This document shows, in pieces, positions 17,785-26,743 of a stretch of 64,000 bases of DNA. A program made the position numbers and the translations under genes. The stretch comes from CAWIJJ01 sp963836405 (GTDB taxonomy: Bacteria; Acidobacteriota; Terriglobia; Bryobacterales; Bryobacteraceae), in contig CAWIJL010000007.1 of assembly GCA_963836405.1 (NCBI GenBank), positions 62,001-126,000 on the forward strand. The letters are read 5' to 3'. The stretch's first letter is position 1; the number at the start of each line of letters is the position of its first letter. Below the pieces are notes generated by a model. It saw nothing but the letters and a program-made list of their open reading frames with translations. It searched no databases and was not told the DNA's origin.

Positions 17785-17792
17785 GAGCCGTA

Positions 17793-18845
17793 ATGAGACG
17801 GGAAATAGTTCAGGGGTTGCCGGCGTTGGCGCTGGCGATGTGGGTGCCGCTGCTCTTGCTGAGCCAGGATCAGGCGGCGGGGCCGTCGGAGAAAAAGGAG
17901 CGTCCGAAGCGGGCGCCGCGGACGGGCGTGACGACGCCGGGAGTGAAGCGGGAGATGTCGGCGATCAAGCCGGCGGCGGTGTTTTCGATTCCCGGCACGC
18001 CGGACTGGCAGGCGATTACGGAGGAGGCGGTCTGGGTATCGAACGGGCCGCGGAATACGATCCACCGACTGGACCCGAAGACCAACGAGGTAGTGGCGGC
18101 GATCGAAGTGGGCAAGCGGCCGTGCTCGGGGCTGGCGGCGGGTTTCGGGAGCGTGTGGGTGCCGCTGTGCGGCGACCGGCCGCAGGTGGAGAATCCCGCC
18201 AAGCCCGCGCTGGCGCGCGTGGACGCAAAGACCAACCAGGTGGTGGCGACGATTGCGGCGGGTCCGGCGAACAGCGAAGGAGGGATTGCGGCCAGTCCGG
18301 AGGCGATCTGGATCTTGACGGATATGAAGGGCGTGCTGTCGCGGGTGGACCCGGCGACGAACCAGGTGGCGGCGGAGATCACGGTGGCGCCGGGCTCGGT
18401 TTCGTGCGTGTACGGGGGCGGCGCGATCTGGGTGGGGAGTCCGGAGAAGAGCGTGCTGACGCGCGTGGATCCGAAAACGAACACGGCGACGGATACGATT
18501 CCGGTGGGCCCGCAGCCGCGCTTTCTGACGGCGGGCGCAGGGGCGGTGTGGACGCTGAACCAGGGCGACGGCACGGTATCGCGGGTGGATATCGCCCTAC
18601 GGAAAGTGGTGGCGACGATCGAAGTGGGGATTCCGGGGACGGGCGGCGAACTCGCGTTCGGCGAGGGGCACGTGTGGGCCACGGTGTTCCAGATTCCGCT
18701 CTCGGAGATCGATCCGGCGAACAACCAGGTCGTGAGGCAGTGGGCCGGCGCCGGCGGCGATTCGGTGCGCGTGGGACACGGCTCGGTCTGGCTCTCGAAT
18801 TTGCGCGAGCAAAATGTCTGGCGGATCGAACTGAAGGGACTGTAA
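17793..18845 (+). CDS. Secreted beta-propeller protein (YVTN/Vgb-like repeats), copy 2
   Basis: 350 aa paralogue of the preceding propeller, starting at ATG 17793 with an AGGAG site at 17783-17787. A signal segment (~9-25) is followed by a basic KKERPKRAPR linker and then propeller repeats with 'AVWVSN..', 'RLDPKTNEV', 'SVWVPLCG', 'RVDAKTNQV' and later copies. The open frame extends well upstream across copy 1, but that part is out of frame with copy 1 and has no family signal, so I use the start with a ribosome site and signal peptide. No enzyme motif seen. Confidence 0.8.
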   Translation: MRREIVQGLPALALAMWVPLLLLSQDQAAGPSEKKERPKRAPRTGVTTPGVKREMSAIKPAAVFSIPGTPDWQAITEEAVWVSNGPRNTIHRLDPKTNEVVAAIEVGKRPCSGLAAGFGSVWVPLCGDRPQVENPAKPALARVDAKTNQVVATIAAGPANSEGGIAASPEAIWILTDMKGVLSRVDPATNQVAAEITVAPGSVSCVYGGGAIWVGSPEKSVLTRVDPKTNTATDTIPVGPQPRFLTAGAGAVWTLNQGDGTVSRVDIALRKVVATIEVGIPGTGGELAFGEGHVWATVFQIPLSEIDPANNQVVRQWAGAGGDSVRVGHGSVWLSNLREQNVWRIELKGL

Positions 18846-18918
18846 GGAGCGGCACGGCAGACCGGCCCGTGGACGGCAACCTTCCCCATGCAGGACAATG
18901 TGGGGACGGAGGGTTTCG

Positions 18919-19905
18919 ATGAACGCGGCTTCCACGTCCACGGGTTACGCATTCCGGCCTCAGCTCCTCGAAAGGCGCGCCCGCTTGCAGGCGGCGACCG
19001 GGTCGGTTCCCGCGGGCTACCTCGACGAACTGATTGCGGAGATCGACGCCGCTTTGGGTCGAATCGACACGGGCTCGTTCGGCCTCTGCGAAACCTGCCG
19101 CGACCCGATCGAAGCGGACCGCCTGGAAGGCAATCCGCTGGTACGTTTTTGCCTCGACCATCTCAGCCAGGCTGAACTGCACGCTCACCAGCAGGACCTG
19201 GACCTGGCCACCGAGATCCAGTCGAAGCTGCTGCCGCCGTGCGACATCGCGCTCGAAAGCTGGCAGGCGCGGTACCTCTATCGGCCCGTCGGAGCAGTGG
19301 GCGGCGACTATTGCGAGCTGGTGGTTCCGGGCGACGGCAAGCCGCTGTTTTTCGCCGTCGGGGATGTTGCCGGAAAGGGAGTGGCGGCCTCGCTGCTGAT
19401 GACTCACCTCAGCGCGATCTTCCGCAGCCTGTTATCGCTGGATTTGCCGCTGGCGGAGGTGGTTGCGCGCGCCAACCGGCTGTTTTCGGAGAGCACCGCG
19501 CCGGCCCATTACGCCACGCTGGCGTGCGGGCGCACCACGCCGTCAGGGGTGGAACTTTGCAATGCGGGGCACTGTCCCCCGCTGCTGTTGCTGCGGAACG
19601 ACACGCGAAAGTTGGATTCGACGGGTTTGCCGCTGGGGCTTTTCTGCGGAGGCGCGTATACGGTGCAGCAAGTGCCGCTCGGCGCCGGAGAAAGTCTCGT
19701 CCTGTATTCGGACGGGATCACGGAGGCACAGGATCCGGCGGGCGAGGAATACGCCGAGCAACGGCTGATCCGGGCGCTGCGCGACAGCCTCGACGAGGGT
19801 GCGGACGCGATGGCGGACAGCGTGTTCCGGGACGTCGGGCGGTTTCGACAGAACGGCCCACAGGCCGACGATATGACCCTGCTGGTTTTGCGCCGCCGCC
19901 GCTGA
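18919..19905 (+). CDS. DksA/TraR-type zinc finger fused to SpoIIE-like PP2C phosphatase
   Basis: 328 aa from ATG 18919, chosen over ATG 18898 because GGAGG (18908-18912) sits six bases before it. The N-terminal region (~15-85) contains C57-x2-C60-x17-C78-x2-H81, the exact spacing of the DksA/TraR zinc finger with the last cysteine replaced by histidine, preceded by a helical segment. A SpoIIE/RsbU-type PP2C domain follows (~120-326): GAVGGDYCE with D130, VGDVAGKGVAASLLMT with D149, YSDGITEAQD near 258 and ADDMTLLVL at the end. Such phosphatases dephosphorylate anti-sigma-factor antagonists. The finger could tie activity to RNA polymerase or another protein, which is inference. It stands alone, ending 27 bases from the convergent OPT gene. 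Confidence 0.85.
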   Translation: MNAASTSTGYAFRPQLLERRARLQAATGSVPAGYLDELIAEIDAALGRIDTGSFGLCETCRDPIEADRLEGNPLVRFCLDHLSQAELHAHQQDLDLATEIQSKLLPPCDIALESWQARYLYRPVGAVGGDYCELVVPGDGKPLFFAVGDVAGKGVAASLLMTHLSAIFRSLLSLDLPLAEVVARANRLFSESTAPAHYATLACGRTTPSGVELCNAGHCPPLLLLRNDTRKLDSTGLPLGLFCGGAYTVQQVPLGAGESLVLYSDGITEAQDPAGEEYAEQRLIRALRDSLDEGADAMADSVFRDVGRFRQNGPQADDMTLLVLRRRR

Positions 19906-19932
19906 CGCGGAAGAGGCTCGCTGCCTGCTACC

Positions 19933-22014
19933 TCACATGATGGCGGTGGGCGGCGCCGGTTCGTTGGGGTCGCCGGCGTTGGAAAGCGGAACGCGAATCA
20001 GGATCAGCGCGATGATGGCGATAACGACCACGCCGACCAGATACGACGGGTTGTGCAGGTTCGGCAGAGGCCAGTCCTGGAAGTTGAACGTGGCGGTCAC
20101 CAGGCCGGCCAGCGCTTCGCCTGCAATCAGTCCCGAAGCGGCCAGGATGCCGATATTTTCGATGCGCGCGCTCTGGGCCGCGTTGTAGCCTTTTCGCTTG
20201 CGCAGCGTGTCCATCCCCCAACGGATCATGCCGCCGACGAAGATGGCGGAGGTTGTGCCGATGGAAAGATACATCCCAATGGCCACCAGCATCGGGCTCT
20301 TCACCTTGAACATGATCATGGCCACGCCCATCAGAATGCCCGCGATCACCAGCGGCCACGCCATGTCTCCGCCCACGATTCCCTGCGCCAGGGAGGCCAT
20401 CAGGCCCGCCTGCGGCGCGGGAAGAGCGCGATCCCCGAAACCGGTTCCGCCGCGATTCAGGTTGCCCTGGAGCAGAATCATCAGGGGGAAGTACATGACC
20501 ATGCTCGAAACCACCACCGCGATCAATTCTACGATTTGAATCGTGCGCGGCGTGCCTCCCAGAATGTACCCCACTTTGAAATCCTGCAATAACTCGCCGG
20601 CCACCGCCGACGAGACGCACACCACTGCGGCCACGCCCAGCACCGCCAGCACGCCGGACATGCCGGAGACGCCCATCGAAACCATCAGCAGCGCGGCGAT
20701 CACGAGGGTCGAGAGCGTCAATCCCGAAATCGGGTTATTGGACGATCCGATGACCCCGACCAGGTAGCCCGAGACGGTGGCAAAGAAAAAACCGACGATC
20801 AGCATCACTACCGCCGCGGCCACTCCGCCGGACACCAGGCCGGAGAGGTACACGTAGAGAACGCACATCACCGCGAAGGTGACTCCGATCAGGCCGAAGA
20901 CGGTTTTCGAGCTCATGTACCGCTCGGTCCGGCCCACCGATGCGGGGGGCGCTGAACTGCCGCGCAGTTCGCCGAAGGCCTTCCCGAGGCCAGCCGCCAG
21001 GTTCCGGCGCATGCGGAACAGCGTGTAGACGGTGCCCACCATCATTCCGCCCACGGCGATGGGGCGCACGATGTAGAGCCAAACCGACGTGGCCAGGCCG
21101 AGCCAGTTTTCTTCGGTTGCGCCCGCCGGCAGGAATGCCTGCAACTGCGGTCCGAGGAAATAGACGAGGATGGGAATCAGAAGCCCCCAGGCGATCACGC
21201 TGCCCGAGAAATTCAACGCCGCCAGTTCCGGCCCGATGACGTAGCCGACACCGATCAAGGCCGGGCTCACGGTGGGCGCACCGAAGGTGGAAATGCCGCC
21301 GGTGGTCACGGTGTTTGTGGAACCCAGGGGACCCAGCCGCAGCGCGCTGCGCCCCAGTTGTCCCACGCGGAAGAAGAAATCGCGGTCCGGCGCGAACAGG
21401 TTGAACTGTCCACCGAGAAAAATGGCCGCGCCGGTGGCCATGTTGTAGAACAGGTATTTCGCCGACTTGGCCGCGGACTGTCCCGCTTTGTGGATCTCCG
21501 ACGCCGCCAGGGACTCCGGGTAGGGCAGTTCGGGATCCTCCACCATCACGCGCCGGATCAGGGAAACGAACAGAACTCCCAGCACCGATCCCACAACCAT
21601 GAGCGACGTAGCTTTGAAGTAGGAGGGATCCATCGCGAGGGCCCACATGCTGCCCCAGAATCCGAGGTTTTTCGGGATCACCGGCGGCGTCCAGGCGTGC
21701 GCGATGTAGAAGGCCGGAATGGTAAACACGGCGCCCGCCGCAACCGACTCCCCGATGGAGCCGGCGGTTCGCGACAGGTTTTCTTCGAGCAGCGATCCCT
21801 TCCACAGCCGCAGCACGGCCATGGAAATGACCGCCGCCGGATAGGTGGCGGCGATGGTCTGGCCGGCACGCAGGCCGAGGTAGGCGTTGGCCGCCCCCAG
21901 AACAACGCTCAGCACAAGCCCCAGCAGGACCGCCCGCAGGGTGAACTCCGGCATCTTCATGTTTTCCGGCACGTACGGCTGGTGCCTGGGCGTCGTTTCG
22001 CTCGGGGGCGTCAT
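19933..22014 (-). CDS. OPT-family oligopeptide transporter
   Basis: 693 aa multi-spanning inner-membrane transporter of the OPT superfamily, which carries peptides or metal-chelate siderophore-like compounds with protons. Family signals include VPENMKMPEFTLRAVLLG at the start, AYLGLRAGQTIAATYPA (~46-62), and SNNPISGLTLSTL near 425, followed by 13-16 hydrophobic segments to the end. Its ATG overlaps the YqeY stop by four bases (ATGA), so it is the second gene of a two-gene unit. Substrate not deducible. Confidence 0.9.
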   Translation of the reverse strand: MTPPSETTPRHQPYVPENMKMPEFTLRAVLLGLVLSVVLGAANAYLGLRAGQTIAATYPAAVISMAVLRLWKGSLLEENLSRTAGSIGESVAAGAVFTIPAFYIAHAWTPPVIPKNLGFWGSMWALAMDPSYFKATSLMVVGSVLGVLFVSLIRRVMVEDPELPYPESLAASEIHKAGQSAAKSAKYLFYNMATGAAIFLGGQFNLFAPDRDFFFRVGQLGRSALRLGPLGSTNTVTTGGISTFGAPTVSPALIGVGYVIGPELAALNFSGSVIAWGLLIPILVYFLGPQLQAFLPAGATEENWLGLATSVWLYIVRPIAVGGMMVGTVYTLFRMRRNLAAGLGKAFGELRGSSAPPASVGRTERYMSSKTVFGLIGVTFAVMCVLYVYLSGLVSGGVAAAVVMLIVGFFFATVSGYLVGVIGSSNNPISGLTLSTLVIAALLMVSMGVSGMSGVLAVLGVAAVVCVSSAVAGELLQDFKVGYILGGTPRTIQIVELIAVVVSSMVMYFPLMILLQGNLNRGGTGFGDRALPAPQAGLMASLAQGIVGGDMAWPLVIAGILMGVAMIMFKVKSPMLVAIGMYLSIGTTSAIFVGGMIRWGMDTLRKRKGYNAAQSARIENIGILAASGLIAGEALAGLVTATFNFQDWPLPNLHNPSYLVGVVVIAIIALILIRVPLSNAGDPNEPAPPTAIM

Positions 22015-22457
22015 GAAAGCTTGGACCTCACTTTTTCGCTGAGCGCTTTTCCATCCACGGTTTTTCCTTTGAGCTTCGCCTGCGTGGCTTTCATCACCAC
22101 TCCCATCTGCTTGAGCGAAGCGATGCCGGTCTCGGCCATGGCTTCGGCGATGGCCGCGTCGATCTCGGCCTCGCCGGCGGCCGCCGGGAGATACGCCTCG
22201 ATGAGCACGCGTTCCGCCTCTTCCTTGTCGGCCTGCTCGACGCGTCCGGCCTTGCGGAACATGTCCGCGGAATCGGAGCGCTGCTTCATGAGCGATTTCA
22301 AAATCTGCATTTCCGCCGCTTCGTCCAGCGGTTTGGGCGAATCCACCTTCGCCTTCATGAGGGCGGCTTTGATCATTCGGAGGGCGCTCAAACGCGCCTC
22401 CTGCCTGGCTTTCATGGCCGCCACCATGTCCTGCTGCACCTGGTCTATGAGGGGCAT
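22011..22457 (-). CDS. yqeY: GatB/YqeY domain protein
   Basis: 148 aa cytoplasmic protein of the YqeY family, which resembles the tail domain of amidotransferase subunit GatB that contacts tRNA. Recognisable blocks are ARLSALRMIKAALMKAKVD (~19-37), EMQILKSLMKQR and the C-terminal GMVMKATQAKLKG...DGKALSEKV pattern. Length is normal. It diverges from the aminotransferase gene with only 32 bases between starts. A role in tRNA-dependent amidation is suggested by homology only. Confidence 0.88.
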   Translation of the reverse strand: MPLIDQVQQDMVAAMKARQEARLSALRMIKAALMKAKVDSPKPLDEAAEMQILKSLMKQRSDSADMFRKAGRVEQADKEEAERVLIEAYLPAAAGEAEIDAAIAEAMAETGIASLKQMGVVMKATQAKLKGKTVDGKALSEKVRSKLS

Positions 22458-22489
22458 GTGTCTGCTATTCTAAAAGACTAAACCTCACG

Positions 22490-23662
22490 ATGTACATCAA
22501 AAAACAACGCTTACTCACTCCCGGTCCGACGCCGCTTTATCCGCCCGCACTGCACGCGATGATGGCGTCGGATATTCACCACCGTACCGAAGATTTCCGC
22601 AAGGCTTATCGCTCGTGCCTGAGCGACCTCAAGGAAGTCATGGGTACCCGAAACGACGTTCTGATGTTCTGCGCATCCGGCACCGGCGCCATGGATGCCT
22701 CGGTGTCGAACCTGTTCTCGCGCGGCGACAAGGCGATTGTCTGTTCGGCGGGGAAGTTCGGCGAGCGTTGGGCGGAGATCGCCAAGGCTTACGGCCTGGA
22801 CGCCAACGTACTCACCGTTCCCTATGGCCAGACCGTGCAGCCCGCTGCCATAGCCGAGGCGCTCGCGAAAGAACCTGCCACCAAAGGCGTGTTTCTTCAG
22901 GCTTCGGAAACCTCCACGGGCGCGGTGCACGATGTGCAGGCGATCGCCGCCCTGGTGGCGAAGACGGAGGCGATCCTGGTGGTGGATGCGATTACCGGTC
23001 TGGGCACGATGCCGCTGGATATCGACGGCTGGGGCCTGGACGTGGTGATCGGCGGCTCGCAAAAGGCCTTCATGATTCCGCCCGGACTTGCGTTCGTCTC
23101 GATTTCGCCGAAGGCGTGGAAGTTCGCCGAGACGTCGAATCTGCCCCATTACTATTTCAACTTCAAGAAGGAAAAGAAGAGCGGCGACGCCGGCGAATCG
23201 AGCTGGACGCCCTCCACGGCGCTCATCCTGGCGATGGCGGAAGCGCTGAAGTATGTCCGGCAGGTGGGCATGGCGCAACTGGTGGAGAACGCACAGATGC
23301 TGGCCGCGGCCGCCCGGGCGGCGATGCAGGCGCTGGGCCTGGAGCTGTTTTCCGCCGCGTCGCCGGGCTCGTCGGTGACCGCTGTCAAGGCCCCGGCAGG
23401 ACTCGACTCCGGCGTGATCGTGAAGGAATTCCGCAGCCGGTTCGGCGCCATCATTGCGAACGGACAGGGCTCGATGAAGGGCCAGATTTTCCGCATCGCG
23501 CATCTTGGCTACTTCGATTTCGCCGACCTTTTCGCCGTGGTGGCGGGCCTGGAAATCATTCTGAACGCCAACGGATATCCGGTGCAGTATGGTTCGGGCG
23601 TTGCCGCCGTGCAAGAGTACTACGCCCGCGCCGCGGTGAAACCCGAAACCGTGAACGCGTAA
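22490..23662 (+). CDS. Class V aminotransferase (alanine-glyoxylate / serine-pyruvate type), candidate phosphoserine aminotransferase
   Basis: 390 aa PLP enzyme. TPGPTPLYPPAL at the N-terminus, the ASGTGAMDASV phosphate-binding block (62-72) and VVDAITGLGT (164-173) are family marks; K192 in GGSQKAF is the PLP lysine. Homologues annotated as alanine-glyoxylate aminotransferase. The next gene, 38 bases on, is serA, and no other serC is visible, so it may supply the phosphoserine aminotransferase step of serine synthesis; that is inference from context. Starts at ATG 22490, close to the divergent yqeY start. Confidence 0.85.
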   Translation: MYIKKQRLLTPGPTPLYPPALHAMMASDIHHRTEDFRKAYRSCLSDLKEVMGTRNDVLMFCASGTGAMDASVSNLFSRGDKAIVCSAGKFGERWAEIAKAYGLDANVLTVPYGQTVQPAAIAEALAKEPATKGVFLQASETSTGAVHDVQAIAALVAKTEAILVVDAITGLGTMPLDIDGWGLDVVIGGSQKAFMIPPGLAFVSISPKAWKFAETSNLPHYYFNFKKEKKSGDAGESSWTPSTALILAMAEALKYVRQVGMAQLVENAQMLAAAARAAMQALGLELFSAASPGSSVTAVKAPAGLDSGVIVKEFRSRFGAIIANGQGSMKGQIFRIAHLGYFDFADLFAVVAGLEIILNANGYPVQYGSGVAAVQEYYARAAVKPETVNA

Positions 23663-23667
23663 TAGCC

Positions 23668-23688
23668 GGGCAGGCGTTGAACCTGCCC
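23668..23688 (+). other. Perfect 7-bp hairpin between aminotransferase and serA
   Basis: GGGCAGG (23668-23674) and CCTGCCC (23682-23688) pair around a seven-base loop, 12 bases before the serA ATG, where no Shine-Dalgarno is evident. No T-tract follows. It could modulate serA translation or stabilise mRNA ends. Confidence 0.35.
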
Positions 23689-23700
23689 CCGACGACTCAT

Positions 23701-25290
23701 ATGAACATCCTGATCGCTGAGCCTCTAGCTCCGGCCGGGGTCGAGTTGTTTAGAGCTCAACCCGGCTGGAACGTCATTATTTCGAACCCGAAGGAATACG
23801 CGCAGCATTTACCCGAAGCCGACGCGCTTCTGGTCCGCAGTGTTGTGCAGGTGAACCAGCAGGTGCTCGAAAAAGCGCCCAAGCTTCGCGTCATCGGACG
23901 CGCCGGCGTGGGTGTGGACAACGTAGACCTGGATGCCGCAACAGCCGCCGGCGTTCTGGTGATGAACACGCCGGGCGGCAACGCGATTTCGGTGGCGGAG
24001 CACACGCTGGCGCTGATGCTGTCGATGGCCCGGCATGTGCCGCAAGCCAACGCCTCCACGCGCTCGGGCAAGTGGGAGAAGAAGAAATTTCTGGGCAACG
24101 AGCTGCGCGGCAAGACTCTGGGGATCATCGGGCTGGGCAGCATCGGGCGCGAGGTGGTGAAGCGCGCGCGCGCGTTTGAAATGCGGATTGTCGCGCACGA
24201 TCCGTACGTGACCGCTCTGATTGCCGAAGATCTCAACGTGGAACTGGGCGATCTGCCGTCGCTATACGCCCGGAGCGACTACATCACGCTGCACGTGGCG
24301 GCCACACCGGAAACTGAGGGCATGCTTTCGCGCGCGGCATTCGCACAGATGAAGAACGGCGTCCGCGTGATCAACTGCGCCCGCGGCGAACTGGTGGATG
24401 AGGCCGCGCTGGCCGAAGCGCTGGCGTCGGGCAAGGTGGCCGATGCGGCGCTGGACGTGTTTGCCGTGGAGCCGCCTCCCGCGGGTTATCCGCTCTTCAC
24501 CGGGGAAAACGTTCTGGCCACACCGCACATCGGCGGCTCCACCGAGGAAGCGCAGGAGATCGTCGGCGTGCGCATCGCCGAACAGGTAGTGGAATACCTG
24601 AACAACGCCGTGGCCATCAGCGCCGTCAACATGCCGGCACTGACGCCCGCCCAATACCGCACGCTGGGTCCGTATGCCGATTTGGCCGAGCGGCTCGGCA
24701 ATTTCGCCGCCCACATCGCGGTGGGCAATCCCGATAACGTACGGCTCACGTATTTCGGCAAGATTGCGGAGAGCAATACCAGCCTGCTGCGCAACGCCGC
24801 GCTGGCCGGACTGCTCACCCGCTCCACGGCCACCAAGGTAAACCTGGTGAATGCCGGGCCCATCGCCCGCCAGCGCGGCTGGACGGTGGCCGAAGCGCAG
24901 GAACAGCGGTCGGTCCACACCGATTCGATCCGCGTGGAACTGGTGACCGATAAGGGCGTCACCGCGGTGGAAGGCGCGGTTCTTCTGGGCAAGCCGCGAC
25001 TCACCCAGGTGGACGGAATCTTCTGCGAGGCGGCGCTGGCCGGTCCGCTGATCTTCATGATGAACCGCGACGTGCCCGGGGTCATCGGCCACGTGGGCAT
25101 GGTGCTCGGGCGGAATTCCATCAATATTGCCAATTTCTCGCTGGGGCGACGCGAGGCTCCGCTGGGGCCGGGCGAAGACCGCGAGGCGGTGGCGCTGGTT
25201 TCAACCGACGGGCTGGTGGCCGAGGCGGTGCTGGCGCAGCTCCGGGAGAATCCGGCCGTGAAGATGGCGCGTTCGGTGGAACTGCATTAG
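23701..25290 (+). CDS. serA: D-3-phosphoglycerate dehydrogenase (long form with ACT domain)
   Basis: Oxidises 3-phosphoglycerate to 3-phosphohydroxypyruvate, the first step of serine synthesis. 529 aa, the usual length of the long bacterial form. The catalytic domain has RAGVGVDNVD (~66-75); the NAD-binding fold has GLGSIGREV (~143-151); the catalytic INCARGELVDE (~225-235) and PHIGGST (~276-282) are all present. An ASB intermediate domain (~320-450) and a C-terminal ACT domain (~455-529, RDVPGVIGHVG and NIANFSLGR), which normally binds serine as feedback inhibitor, follow. Translation from ATG 23701 fits the family; the frame is open further upstream but without homology. The stop overlaps the convergent hisA stop by four bases. 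Confidence 0.95.
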   Translation: MNILIAEPLAPAGVELFRAQPGWNVIISNPKEYAQHLPEADALLVRSVVQVNQQVLEKAPKLRVIGRAGVGVDNVDLDAATAAGVLVMNTPGGNAISVAEHTLALMLSMARHVPQANASTRSGKWEKKKFLGNELRGKTLGIIGLGSIGREVVKRARAFEMRIVAHDPYVTALIAEDLNVELGDLPSLYARSDYITLHVAATPETEGMLSRAAFAQMKNGVRVINCARGELVDEAALAEALASGKVADAALDVFAVEPPPAGYPLFTGENVLATPHIGGSTEEAQEIVGVRIAEQVVEYLNNAVAISAVNMPALTPAQYRTLGPYADLAERLGNFAAHIAVGNPDNVRLTYFGKIAESNTSLLRNAALAGLLTRSTATKVNLVNAGPIARQRGWTVAEAQEQRSVHTDSIRVELVTDKGVTAVEGAVLLGKPRLTQVDGIFCEAALAGPLIFMMNRDVPGVIGHVGMVLGRNSINIANFSLGRREAPLGPGEDREAVALVSTDGLVAEAVLAQLRENPAVKMARSVELH

Positions 25291-25982
25291 AGCAGCGCGG
25301 CCAGTTCCGCGAGGTCCAGGCGGCCGGTGTAGATTGCCATTCCGAGGGCGGCGCGGACGTTCATGGCGAGGAGGGCCCTCACGTCTTCCATGGTGGTAAT
25401 GCCGCCGGCGGCGGTGAGTTCCAGGCTCGTGGCCGCGCGGAGGCGGCGGAACCAGTCGAGGTCGGTGCCCTGCATCATGCCTTCCTTGTCCACGTAGGTG
25501 CACAGAAAACCGGAGCAGTAGGGCGCGAGCGATTCGAGGACGTCTTCGGCGCGGAGCGAGGTTGCCTCCTGCCAGCCTTTCACGACGATGCGGCCGTCCT
25601 TGGAATCGAGCGCGACGATAACGCGGTCGCGTCCGACGGCGGCGCAAATTTCTTCGAGCAGCGGCGTGTTGATGCCGGTTGTGTGGAAGGCGGAGGTGCC
25701 GACGATGACTTTGCGGGCTCCCTGCGCGACCAGTTTGCGGGCGCGTCCGGCGGTGCGCACGCCGCCGCCCACGCGCGTGGCGGCGCGGGAGGCGAGCATT
25801 TCCACGAGCGCGTCGTTGGAGCCGCGGCCCAGGGCGGCATCGAGATCGATCACCTGAATTTCCGGGAACGCGGCGAAACGGCTGAGCATCCGCTCGGGGG
25901 AATCGCCTTCGAGCGCTTTCTCGCGGCCTTGCACGAGCTGCACGACTTTGCCGTCCATCAGGTCGATGCAGGGGACGATCAT
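25287..25982 (-). CDS. hisA: ProFAR isomerase (HisA)
   Basis: Converts ProFAR to PRFAR in histidine synthesis. 231 aa TIM barrel with MIVPCIDLMDGKVVQLVQG at the start (catalytic Asp in the CIDL block), a VGGGVRT phosphate-binding loop (~71-77) and TAAGGITTMEDV (~189-200). It is the last gene of the his operon; its ATG overlaps the hisF stop (ATGA). Confidence 0.95.
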   Translation of the reverse strand: MIVPCIDLMDGKVVQLVQGREKALEGDSPERMLSRFAAFPEIQVIDLDAALGRGSNDALVEMLASRAATRVGGGVRTAGRARKLVAQGARKVIVGTSAFHTTGINTPLLEEICAAVGRDRVIVALDSKDGRIVVKGWQEATSLRAEDVLESLAPYCSGFLCTYVDKEGMMQGTDLDWFRRLRAATSLELTAAGGITTMEDVRALLAMNVRAALGMAIYTGRLDLAELAALL

Positions 25983-26743
25983 GCGGCGCTCCGCACGGGG
26001 ATGCCGCGGCGGTCGAGTTCCTCTTTGAGCGCGTTCACAGTGTAAGCGCCGTAGTGGAAGATGGATGCGGCGAGAGCGGCATCGGCGCAGCCCTCGGTGA
26101 GGACACGGACGAAGTGCTCGGGTGTTCCGGCGCCGCCGCTGGCGATGATCGGGATGTGGGTGGCGCGCGAAATGGCCTTGGTCAACGGGCAGTCGAAACC
26201 GTCCTGCACACCGTCGCTGTCCATGGAGGTGAGCAGAATCTCACCGGCGCCCAACTCTTCGCCGCGGGCGGCCCAGGCGACGGCGTCGATCCCCTCGTCG
26301 TCGCGGCCCCCGCGCGTGTAGACGTGCCAGCCGTCGGGTCCATGACGCCGGGCGTCGATGGCGAGCACGACGGCCTGCGCGCCGAATTCGCGGGAAAGCT
26401 CGGTGATCAGTTCCGGGCGGCGGACGGCGGCGGTGTTGACTGAGACCTTGTCGGCGCCCGAATGCAGGATGCGGCGCGCGTCTTCCACGGAGCGGATGCC
26501 GCCGCCCACGGCGAGGGGGATGAAGACCTTGCGCGCGGTGCGGGCAACCACGTCGGCCATAATCTCGCGGGCGTCGCTGGAGGCGGTGATGTCGAGGAAG
26601 ACGACTTCGTCGGCGCCTTCGCGGTTGTAGCGGTCGGCGAGTTCCACCGGGTCGCCGGCATCGCGCAGGTTGACGAAGTTGACGCCTTTGACGACGCGGC
26701 CGGCGGTGACGTCGAGGCAGGGGATGATGCGCTTGGCTAGCAT
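25979..26743 (-). CDS. hisF: Imidazole glycerol phosphate synthase cyclase subunit (HisF)
   Basis: 254 aa TIM barrel that uses ammonia from HisH to turn PRFAR into imidazole glycerol phosphate and AICAR. LAKRIIPCLDVTAGRVVKGVNF marks the start, with the catalytic Asp in CLDV. VGGGIRSVEDA (~80-90) and ASGGAGTPEHF (~203-213) hold the phosphates. It overlaps hisH by seven bases and hisA by four, consistent with translational coupling of the heterodimer. Confidence 0.95.
   Translation of the reverse strand: MLAKRIIPCLDVTAGRVVKGVNFVNLRDAGDPVELADRYNREGADEVVFLDITASSDAREIMADVVARTARKVFIPLAVGGGIRSVEDARRILHSGADKVSVNTAAVRRPELITELSREFGAQAVVLAIDARRHGPDGWHVYTRGGRDDEGIDAVAWAARGEELGAGEILLTSMDSDGVQDGFDCPLTKAISRATHIPIIASGGAGTPEHFVRVLTEGCADAALAASIFHYGAYTVNALKEELDRRGIPVRSAA

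Noticed and set aside
17073..17792. N-terminal extension of the second beta-propeller
   Set aside because: The open frame crosses copy 1 out of frame without homology; ATG 17793 has a ribosome site and a signal peptide.
22615..23700. Long N-terminal extension of SerA
   Set aside because: That part is the aminotransferase gene read in another frame; family length and motifs fit ATG 23701.
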